DNA from: Candidatus Uhrbacteria bacterium
Lineage (GTDB): Bacteria; Patescibacteriota; Patescibacteriia; CAIXNZ01
Assembly: GCA_011046145.1 (NCBI GenBank)
Contig: DSBA01000036.1
Location: 1 to 27,460 of the forward strand
DNA: 27,460 nt
Direction of reading: 5' to 3'
This document shows, piece after piece, positions 23,078-27,460 of the stretch. The translations under genes were made by a program, and so were the position numbers. Under the pieces are notes generated by a model. The model had not been told where the DNA came from. It saw nothing but the letters and a program-made list of their open reading frames with translations, and ran no database searches. Every line of letters starts with the position of its first letter. Within the stretch, counting starts at the first letter, position 1.

Positions 23078-23545
23078 ATGAAGATAAAAATTATAACTGT
23101 TTCTAAAACTAAATCAGAATACAGTCAGGCTGAATCAGAATTTTTAAAGCGATTACGGCAATATGCTGATATTGAGATTTTAAATTTAAAAGAAGAGCCG
23201 ATTACTAAAAATAGAAATTATGATGAAATAATGGAAATAGAAGGGGATAAGATTTTAGATAAATTAGATAAGGAATATTTTAATATCGCTTTGCATGTTA
23301 TGGGACAGCAAAAAACATTTGAAGAATTCGCCAATTTACTTGAAGAAATTAAGGATTTCAAAGGCGGGAAAATGTGTTTTATAATCGGCGGACCGCTTGG
23401 TTTATCGCAAAAAGTCTTAGCCGGCGTGGATTTGGTTTTGTCATTTTCCAAAATGACTTTTACGCACCAATTGATAAGGCTATTGCTGCTGGAACAAGTT
23501 TATCGCGGCTTTGAAATTTTAAAGGGAACTGATTATCATAAATAA
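23078..23545 (+). CDS. rlmH: 23S rRNA (pseudouridine1915-N3)-methyltransferase RlmH
   Basis: RlmH methylates pseudouridine 1915 in helix 69 of 23S rRNA and acts on assembled ribosomes. It is a small SPOUT protein, recognised by FIIGGPLGLSQKVL (SAM-binding knot, about residues 101-114) and the C-terminal FSKMTFTHQLIRLLLLEQVYRGFEI with the final HK-containing stretch (GTDYHK). The length of 155 aa is normal. The gene follows the inverted-repeat element and ends in a hairpin shared with the convergent rpiB-like gene. No Shine-Dalgarno sequence is visible. Confidence 0.95.
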   Translation: MKIKIITVSKTKSEYSQAESEFLKRLRQYADIEILNLKEEPITKNRNYDEIMEIEGDKILDKLDKEYFNIALHVMGQQKTFEEFANLLEEIKDFKGGKMCFIIGGPLGLSQKVLAGVDLVLSFSKMTFTHQLIRLLLLEQVYRGFEILKGTDYHK

Positions 23546-23546
23546 A

Positions 23547-23567
23547 AAAAGGGATCTAGTCCCTTTT
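23547..23567. terminator. Bidirectional terminator between rlmH and rpiB
   Basis: AAAAGGGA (23547-23554) pairs with TCCCTTTT (23560-23567) around a 5-base loop. On the - strand it is followed by TTTATT. The rpiB-like stop codon lies in the stem. Confidence 0.75.
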
Positions 23568-24009
23568 ATATCATTGCGTATTTTTCGATTTTTTTTAATC
23601 TGCGTTTATGTCTTTTTTCCTTTGAAAATTCCGTTGTAAGCCATGCGTCAACGATCAATAGCATTTGAACGCTGTTAAATTGTCTGCCGCCTAAACACAG
23701 GACATTAGCATTATTATGTTCCCGGCTCAGTTTTGCGACTTTCTTATTGTAAGCCAAAGTTGCTCTGATTCCTTGAAATCTGTTGGCAATGATTGACATG
23801 CCGATTCCCGTACCGCAGATTAGTATTGCTCGGTCTGCGTTGCCATTTAGCACCATGTCTATTGCTTCTATTGCATGATCCGGATAATCAACAGATTCTT
23901 CATAAACGCTGCCGCAATCTATTGGCTGATGTTTGTGATGCTTTAAAAACCTAAGCAATTCTTCTCTGAATTTAAATCCCCCTTGGTCATTAGCAATGGC
24001 TATTTTCAT
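23566..24009 (-). CDS. rpiB: RpiB/LacA/LacB-family sugar-phosphate isomerase
   Basis: This belongs to the RpiB family, which isomerises ribose 5-phosphate and ribulose 5-phosphate or related sugar phosphates. The catalytic cysteine is present (C65 in LICGTGIGMSIIANRF), and H98 lies in SREHNNANVLCLGGR. In the N-terminal phosphate/substrate loop, however, the usual SDHAGF reads NDQGGF, so the conserved histidine after Asp8 is Gln9; this may alter the substrate. The length of 147 aa is normal. The start has a strong Shine-Dalgarno sequence (AGGAGG, then GATAAA, on the - strand). A promoter (TTGACA near 24059-24054, 17 bases, TAAATT) lies in the 51-base gap shared with pyrH. Confidence 0.85.
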   Translation of the reverse strand: MKIAIANDQGGFKFREELLRFLKHHKHQPIDCGSVYEESVDYPDHAIEAIDMVLNGNADRAILICGTGIGMSIIANRFQGIRATLAYNKKVAKLSREHNNANVLCLGGRQFNSVQMLLIVDAWLTTEFSKEKRHKRRLKKIEKYAMI

Positions 24010-24060
24010 TTTATCCCTCCTTTTGAGTTAAATTTAAATAAATAAAATAAAATTGTCAAT

Positions 24061-24762
24061 ATGTCAAAATTCAAAGAAACAATTATTATTTCTGTCGGCG
24101 GGTCATTAATTTATCCTGAAGAACTGGATTTAAATTTTATTTTAAGGCTGAAAGAAATAGTTTTGAAATTTGTTGAGCAAGGTTATAGGCTGGTTTTGAT
24201 TAGCGGAGGGGGCAAAATTTGCCGTAAATACAATGAGGCAGCCAGGCAGTTAAATTCACAGGTAACTCCTAGAGAATTAGATTGGATGGGGATTAAAACT
24301 ACCAAGGTTAATGCTGAATTAGTCAGGATTATGTTTAATCGTTTTGCTTATTATAAAGTTTTGGATCAGCCTAATGAGTGTTTAGATAAGAATAAAAATG
24401 CGGCTGTTATTGTAGCTGGCGGCTGGAAACCAGGAGCCTCATCAGATAATATGGCAGTTAATCTGGCAAAAAGGTTTAAAGCTAAAAAACTTATTAATTT
24501 ATCTAATATTGATTATGTTTACGACAAAGATCCTAATAAACATCCTGACGCTAAAAAGATTGAAAAGATTAGTTGGCCAGATTTTAGAAGATTAGTCGGC
24601 ACAAAGTGGAATCCGGGCGCTAATGTGCCTTTTGATCCCATTGCCAGTCAACTGGCTGCTAAGTTAAATCTAGAAGTTGCAATTTTAAACGGCAATAATA
24701 TTTCTAATTTAACCAGTTATCTCAAGGGAGGTAGCTTTATCGGTACAATAGTTAAATCCTAA
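24061..24762 (+). CDS. pyrH: UMP kinase, archaeal type
   Basis: UMP kinase phosphorylates UMP to UDP. The protein belongs to the amino-acid-kinase fold: ISVGGSLI at the N-terminus (phosphate loop), LISGGGKICRKYNEAAR, and GWKPGASSDNMAVNLAKRF then LINLSNIDYVYDKDP. The last two segments match the archaeal-type PyrH model rather than the common bacterial one, which carries GTGNPFFTTDTAA. The length of 233 aa fits the archaeal type. The reading frame starts right beside a TTGACA that serves the divergent rpiB promoter, leaving little space for a leader. A REP-like double hairpin follows the stop. Confidence 0.9.
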   Translation: MSKFKETIIISVGGSLIYPEELDLNFILRLKEIVLKFVEQGYRLVLISGGGKICRKYNEAARQLNSQVTPRELDWMGIKTTKVNAELVRIMFNRFAYYKVLDQPNECLDKNKNAAVIVAGGWKPGASSDNMAVNLAKRFKAKKLINLSNIDYVYDKDPNKHPDAKKIEKISWPDFRRLVGTKWNPGANVPFDPIASQLAAKLNLEVAILNGNNISNLTSYLKGGSFIGTIVKS

Positions 24763-24781
24763 TAATTTAATAAACAATTAT

Positions 24782-24819
24782 CGGCTGCTTTAGCAGCCGC
24801 ACAACGGCTAAAGCCGTTG
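24782..24819. repeat. REP-like double hairpin after pyrH
   Basis: CGGCTGC (24782-24788) pairs with GCAGCCG (24793-24799), and CAACGGCT (24802-24809) pairs with AGCCGTTG (24812-24819). The pair resembles the double hairpin after pgk in size, GC content and the CTTTAG loop word. No T-run follows. Confidence 0.55.
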
Positions 24820-24855
24820 GTAATTATTTTAAAACTTGACTTTTCCCCATTTATC

Positions 24856-24883
24856 TTGACATTTTTAGGGTATATGTTAAATT
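24856..24883 (+). promoter_or_regulatory. Promoter of the leader-peptide transcript
   Basis: TTGACA (24856-24861) is a perfect -35. TGT-TAAATT (-10 at 24878-24883, with an upstream TG) follows after 16 bases. Transcription should start about two bases before the leader-peptide ATG. Confidence 0.55.
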
Positions 24884-24891
24884 TAATATAT

Positions 24892-24975
24892 ATGAAAATG
24901 ATTAAACAAGCTTGGTATTCTTTTTACTTTTTTACTGACTTGAAACGGCCAGCTTGTTTAAGTGTGTTTAAATAA
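24892..24975 (+). CDS. Candidate aromatic-rich leader peptide, 27 codons
   Basis: This is a short open frame of 27 codons ending in TAA. Residues 8-14 read WYSFYFF, so six of seven are aromatic; the other residues are ordinary (MKMIKQA before, TDLKRPACL after). It starts about two bases after the expected transcription start. Its codons 4-8 form the left arm of a 13-bp hairpin (24902-24915 with 24949-24961), and codons 19-23 form the right arm. A strong terminator lies 27 bases after the stop. This is the layout of amino-acid attenuators such as the phe and trp leaders. The T-rich DNA could produce Phe and Tyr codons by chance, so translation is unproven. Confidence 0.45.
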   Translation: MKMIKQAWYSFYFFTDLKRPACLSVFK

Positions 24976-25036
24976 TTTACCAATTATTATATATAGGTAA
25001 AAAAAGAGCTGGCCAAACGGCCAGCTCTTTAAATTT
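24902..25036 (+). promoter_or_regulatory. Candidate transcription attenuator with alternative hairpins
   Basis: Segment 1 (24902-24915) pairs with segment 2 (24949-24961). The part of segment 2 reading GGCCAGCT (24947-24954) can instead pair with AGCTGGCC in segment 3 (25007-25014). Segment 3 in turn forms the terminator with segment 4 (GGCCAGCT, 25019-25026). Segments 2 and 4 share the 12 bases AAACGGCCAGCT. The 1:2, 2:3 and 3:4 pairings are therefore mutually exclusive in the classical way, with the aromatic codons in the 1:2 loop. No T-box motif is present. Confidence 0.5.
25003..25036 (+). terminator. Strong terminator upstream of the small two-gene unit
   Basis: AAAGAGCTGGCC (25003-25014) pairs perfectly with GGCCAGCTCTTT (25019-25030) around a 4-base loop, followed by AAATTTTTT. 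It stands before, not after, the two small genes, which is why it looks regulatory. Confidence 0.85.
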
Positions 25037-25061
25037 TTTATCAATAACAAAAGGAGGAAAA

Positions 25062-25223
25062 ATGAATCGTAAACAAAGGCGTAAGTTGAAGAGGTTATTT
25101 GGTAAAAATGGCGGCAAAAAAAGTTCAAAACCTTATTTTGTTGCCTTGGGAGGGTTTGATTTTTCAAAAGGAGGTAAGTTAAATGTCGAAAGAAAAACAG
25201 AAATGTCCTTTGCTGATGAATAA
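25062..25223 (+). CDS. Small basic hypothetical protein, 53 aa
   Basis: This is a short gene with a strong Shine-Dalgarno sequence (AAGGAGG, 25051-25057) placed correctly before ATG 25062. The product is strongly basic at the N-terminus (MNRKQRRKLKRLFGKNGGKK), followed by SSKPYFVALGGFDFS, and ends in a short acidic tail. It could bind nucleic acid, but I do not recognise it. The gene contains the Shine-Dalgarno sequence of the next gene and overlaps that gene by 41 bases in another frame, which indicates translational coupling. It lies directly after the attenuator terminator, so its transcription depends on readthrough or on a promoter I do not see. Confidence 0.55.
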   Translation: MNRKQRRKLKRLFGKNGGKKSSKPYFVALGGFDFSKGGKLNVERKTEMSFADE

Positions 25224-25452
25224 AATCATCCAGCGAGGATTGGTTGAAAATGGAAGGTTAAAACCAGAAATCCAGTTGCTATTTGATCGGTTGGGGGTGC
25301 AGGTTGTTAAATTAATTTGCCAAAATGGCGAACCTTTTACCCAATCAGGCGATCAGGTTTTAATCTCCGGTCCACAGCCAATAATGGAAGCCCTCCTTAA
25401 AATTTTTCCCAAAGGCTTTATACATAAGCAGCATTGCCAGTGGGAAGATTAG
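25183..25452 (+). CDS. Hypothetical protein, 89 aa
   Basis: I do not recognise this protein. It is a small soluble protein with an N-terminal helical part (KCPLLMNKIIQRGLVENGRLKPEIQLLFDRLG) and a C-terminal part rich in hydrophobic and Gln residues (LISGPQPIMEALLKIFPKGFIHKQHCQWED). Three cysteines are present but not in a zinc-binding pattern. The start is supported by AAGGAGGT (25168-25175) eight bases upstream. It overlaps the 53-aa gene and is followed by a terminator (25469-25494), so the two small genes form one unit controlled by the upstream attenuator region. Confidence 0.7.
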   Translation: MSKEKQKCPLLMNKIIQRGLVENGRLKPEIQLLFDRLGVQVVKLICQNGEPFTQSGDQVLISGPQPIMEALLKIFPKGFIHKQHCQWED

Positions 25453-25468
25453 GGAAAGTGGCTATTTG

Positions 25469-25494
25469 AAAAGGGGCTAATTTTAGCCTCTTTT
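25469..25494 (+). terminator. Terminator of the small two-gene unit
   Basis: AAAAGGGGCTAA (25469-25480) pairs with TTAGCCTCTTTT (25483-25494), with one G·T wobble. The T-run is the stem's own TTTT. Confidence 0.65.
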
Positions 25495-25501
25495 AAATTG
25501 C

Positions 25502-25529
25502 TTGACATAATTTTTAATTATGTTATACT
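25502..25529 (+). promoter_or_regulatory. Promoter of the rplJ-rplL operon
   Basis: TTGACA (25502-25507) and TATACT (25524-25529) with upstream TG are spaced by 16 bases. Transcription would start at about 25536, five bases before the conserved L10 leader. Confidence 0.75.
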
Positions 25530-25540
25530 TATAATCAATA

Positions 25541-25666
25541 CCGTAGACAATAGGTAGTCCAGTATAATAAAGGGCATAAATCCTATCTAGGAAACTATCT
25601 AATAGCTGATGGCAAATGGCTAATAGCTAATAGTTATATTATTCTGCGGTAAAACGCAGTTTTTTA
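25541..25666 (+). ncRNA. Ribosomal protein L10 leader with attenuator hairpin
   Basis: This is the autoregulatory leader bound by the L10-L12 complex. The conserved elements are CCGTAGACAATAGGTAG (25541-25557), AAATCCTATCTAGGAAAC (about 25578-25595) and the closing CTGCGG (25644-25649). ATAGG pairs with CCTAT, and CCGTAG pairs with CTGCGG to close the domain. CTGCG also pairs with CGCAG (25655-25659), followed by seven T, forming an intrinsic terminator that excludes the closing stem. A repetitive stretch of TAATAGC-like words (about 25597-25637) is inserted within the leader. Confidence 0.82.
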
Positions 25667-25687
25667 TTTATAACTAAGTTTAAAAAT

Positions 25688-26209
25688 ATGCCTAAAACTA
25701 AAGAACAAAAAAAACAAATAGTTGATAATTTGGCAGAAAAATTATCCAATTTTAAGAGTTTGGTATTTACTGATTATAAAGGATTAACAGTGGCTGAAGC
25801 TTCAGCTATCCGCAAATTAGCCAAAGAACAAGGCGCGGAATATATTGTAGCTAAAAAAACTTTAATTAATTTGGCTTTGGACAAGGCTGGCTTAAAGGAT
25901 ACAGATGTTAAAAGTTTAACTGGCAATGTCGCTTTAATTATTGGGTTTGAAGACGAAGTCGCACCAGCTAAAATCGCGGCTAATTTTGCCAAGGATCATG
26001 AAGCTTTAAAGCTTTTGGGAGGAATTATGGAACAAAAATATATTGATTTGGCACAGGTCAAATTATTGTCTAAAATACCTTCAAAGGCTGAACTTTTGGC
26101 TAAGCTGGTAGGCAGCTTAAATTCTCCGGTTAGCGGTTTTGTTAATGTATTGGCTGGAAGTTTAAGAGGATTGGTTTATGTTTTAAATGCAATTAAAGAA
26201 AGTAAATAA
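25688..26209 (+). CDS. rplJ: 50S ribosomal protein L10
   Basis: L10 forms the base of the ribosomal stalk and anchors the L7/L12 dimers to 23S rRNA; it also binds its own mRNA leader. The N-terminal domain shows VFTDYKGLTVAEASAIRKLAKEQGAEYIVAKKTLINLAL (about residues 26-64), the usual L10 rRNA-binding region, followed by KSLTGNVALIIGFEDEVAPAKIAANFAKDH. The C-terminal helix that binds L7/L12 is the final segment SGFVNVLAGSLRGLVYVLNAIKESK. The length of 173 aa is normal. Its expression should be controlled by the L10 leader just upstream. No Shine-Dalgarno sequence is visible before the ATG. Confidence 0.97.
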   Translation: MPKTKEQKKQIVDNLAEKLSNFKSLVFTDYKGLTVAEASAIRKLAKEQGAEYIVAKKTLINLALDKAGLKDTDVKSLTGNVALIIGFEDEVAPAKIAANFAKDHEALKLLGGIMEQKYIDLAQVKLLSKIPSKAELLAKLVGSLNSPVSGFVNVLAGSLRGLVYVLNAIKESK

Positions 26210-26310
26210 GATTACATTTTGCCGATTAGCTGTAACCAAAAATCTGCAATCAACAACTTTTAAGATAAATATTAAATAAAATAAGCTTAATTATTAATTA
26301 AAGAAAAAAT

Positions 26311-26754
26311 ATGGCAGAAGAAAAAAAAGTTAAAGAGGAAGAAACTTCTAAAGAAGAAAAAAAAGAGGTTGAAATCCCTAAAAAATTTAAATCTTTAGTT
26401 GAAGAAATTGAGAAAATGTCTGTTTTAGATTTGGCTGAATTAGTTAAGGTTTTGGAAGATAAATTCGGGGTTTCTGCTGCGGCGCCTGTTGCTATGATGG
26501 CAGCCGGAGGCGCGACTGGAGCTGCTCCAGAAGCAGAAGCAAAATCAGAGTTTGACATTGAATTAGCAGCAGCAGGTGATAATAAAATAGGCGTAATAAA
26601 AGTTGTAAAAGAGATTTCGGGCTTGGGTTTAAAAGAGTCTAAAGATTTGGTTGATGCTGCGCCTGGCATTGTTAAAAAAGGCGTTAAAAAAGAAGAAGCG
26701 GAAGAAATCAAGAAGAAATTGGAAGAAGCTGGCGCTACAGTTAATTTAAAATAA
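26311..26754 (+). CDS. rplL: 50S ribosomal protein L7/L12 with an N-terminal charged extension
   Basis: L7/L12 is the multicopy stalk protein that recruits translation GTPases. The dimerisation domain is EKMSVLDLAELVKVLEDKFGV (about residues 35-55), followed by an Ala/Gly hinge (SAAAPVAMMAAGGATGAAPEAEA). The C-terminal domain contains FDIELAAAGDNKIGVIKVVKEISGLGLKESKDLVDAAP and ends GATVNLK. The length of 147 aa is more than the usual 120-130 because about 22 residues rich in Lys and Glu precede the normal N-terminus. The gap to rplJ is 101 bases and shows no clear structure. The gene ends in a strong bidirectional terminator. Confidence 0.96.
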   Translation: MAEEKKVKEEETSKEEKKEVEIPKKFKSLVEEIEKMSVLDLAELVKVLEDKFGVSAAAPVAMMAAGGATGAAPEAEAKSEFDIELAAAGDNKIGVIKVVKEISGLGLKESKDLVDAAPGIVKKGVKKEEAEEIKKKLEEAGATVNLK

Positions 26755-26765
26755 AGAAACAAAAT

Positions 26766-26795
26766 AAAAAACCGCCCTTATAAGGCGGTTTTTTA
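26766..26795. terminator. Bidirectional terminator after rplL
   Basis: AAAAAACCGCC (26766-26776) pairs with GGCGGTTTTTT (26784-26794) around CTTATAA. T-runs follow on both strands, so it also serves the convergent - strand gene. Confidence 0.9.
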
Positions 26796-26803
26796 TTTTG
26801 TTT

Positions 26804-27460
26804 CTAGTGCGTAGTATTGAAGAATAATAGCTTATTATCATTGACTAAAAATATCTTTTTTTCTTTTTCTATAACTTCAAAAGTTTTCAGATTATCAAAA
26901 TATTCGCTGTAATATTGCGTTACCAAGACGCCTTCTTTATTCAGAACAATTAATCTTTTATTGGCTGGTTCAAGAATATAAAGATGATTTGTTTCGTCAT
27001 TGGTAAAAAAAGCGATAGGCGCTTCCAGGCTTGGTTCGAGATTTTTAACGCTAAAATTAACTTTTAAGCCCTTATTGAATTTGTGGATTTGTCCGTCTTT
27101 GCCTAAAAGCCATATATTTGTATCTATGCCTAAAGAATTAATATTTGCTAAATTAAAATCAGCTTCTTTGAGCCAGGAAAGCCCTGACAAATAGCCATTA
27201 TCAGTCGCTTGGTGCCTGTAAATTTGGTTATTTTTAACGTCAATAGTATAAAGGCGGCCGAAATAAGAGGCAAAATCCATAATTTGGGAATTATTTTGCA
27301 AAATAACGCTAAACGGAGAAAATTTATCATTTTTAAATTCAATGAACCCGTTTTTATCATGGTAAATCAGGATTTTTTCATCAATTTTTTTGGCTTTGAC
27401 TATTTGTCCGATATCAGATAGATTAGAATGGATTTTATTTATTTCACGGCTATCCAAATT
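26804..27460 (-). CDS. C-terminal part of a beta-propeller-like protein, cut by the window edge
   Basis: The frame is open to the right edge of the window, so the protein's N-terminus lies outside; the visible TTG at 27457 is not a convincing start. The 219 visible codons show repeated beta-strand blocks of about 40 residues, such as ILIYHDKNGFIEF, RLYTIDVKNNQIYRH, NIWLLGKDGQIHKFNKG and HLYILEPANKRLIVLNKEG. This suggests part of a beta-propeller. The segment YLSGLSWLKEADFNLANINSLGID fits a loop between blades. No enzymatic motif is visible. It is convergent with rplL and shares its terminator. Confidence 0.65.
   Translation of the reverse strand, partial: NLDSREINKIHSNLSDIGQIVKAKKIDEKILIYHDKNGFIEFKNDKFSPFSVILQNNSQIMDFASYFGRLYTIDVKNNQIYRHQATDNGYLSGLSWLKEADFNLANINSLGIDTNIWLLGKDGQIHKFNKGLKVNFSVKNLEPSLEAPIAFFTNDETNHLYILEPANKRLIVLNKEGVLVTQYYSEYFDNLKTFEVIEKEKKIFLVNDNKLLFFNTTH

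Noticed and set aside
24841..25036. T-box riboswitch upstream of the small genes
   Set aside because: No T-box sequence (AGGGTGGTACCGCG-like) or specifier-stem layout is visible; the leader-peptide arrangement explains the hairpins better.
26298..26762. Long open frame antisense to rplL (154 codons)
   Set aside because: It is a mirror of the biased Ala/Lys/Glu codons of rplL, has Ser/Ala-rich nonsense composition and lacks a ribosome binding site.
1..27460. CRISPR array, tRNA or rRNA gene, insertion sequence or prophage
   Set aside because: No regular spaced repeats, no tRNA cloverleaf with a TTCGA arm, no rRNA signature, and no transposase, integrase or phage proteins were seen.
1..27460. 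Alternative genetic code with TGA as Gly or Trp
   Set aside because: Several genes end naturally at TGA (722, 4816), and Trp and Gly are coded normally, so the standard code fits.

Overview
The window is about 27 kb of AT-rich, gene-dense bacterial DNA. The genes are short, mostly on the + strand, closely packed or overlapping, and TGA is used as a stop, so the code is standard. Three things suggest a Candidate Phyla Radiation (Patescibacteria) bacterium of the Parcubacteria type: several start codons lie only a few bases after a -10 box, an archaeal-type UMP kinase and a translin-family protein are present, and a cytosolic group 3b [NiFe] hydrogenase is encoded. The phylum is inferred from gene content and style; no rRNA or tRNA is present to confirm it.

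Bases 1-11,200 hold a dispersed group 3b (sulfhydrogenase-type) hydrogenase locus. Its subunits are hydB (4Fe-4S beta), hydG (FAD/NAD(P) gamma), hydD (small, delta) and hydA (large, alpha); the maturation genes are hypC and a hypA-like gene without its zinc ribbon. Between them lie a DMT transporter, a protein I associate with hydrogenase clusters (DUF6390-like), a nucleotidyltransferase-like gene split by a -1 frameshift, a membrane-anchored SagB-type nitroreductase, rsmE and three small genes of unknown role. The HydB-HydG module would pass electrons between NAD(P)H and the HydD-HydA hydrogen-activating dimer. HydA stops exactly at its last nickel-site motif, so it has no tail for a maturation protease to cut.

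Bases 11,200-17,900 encode lower glycolysis: pgk, eno and two tandem intact gpmI paralogues, with a membrane-anchored SIMPL protein between pgk and eno. Together they convert 1,3-bisphosphoglycerate to phosphoenolpyruvate.

Bases 17,900-24,800 carry housekeeping genes: mutM, yjbQ, a DUF212 membrane protein, uppP, mltG, a translin-like gene, a methyltransferase, rlmH, an rpiB-like isomerase and archaeal-type pyrH.

Bases 24,800-27,460 contain a candidate attenuator (an aromatic-rich 27-codon leader peptide with alternative hairpins and a strong terminator) ahead of two small unknown genes. Next is the L10-leader-regulated rplJ-rplL pair, then the C-terminal part of a protein running off the window on the - strand.

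Two styles of translation start are visible. Many core genes have no Shine-Dalgarno sequence, and several begin within about 10 bases of a -10 box, suggesting leaderless or near-leaderless mRNAs. A set of small, separately terminated genes has strong AGGAGG-type sites. Several intergenic gaps hold long imperfect inverted repeats.
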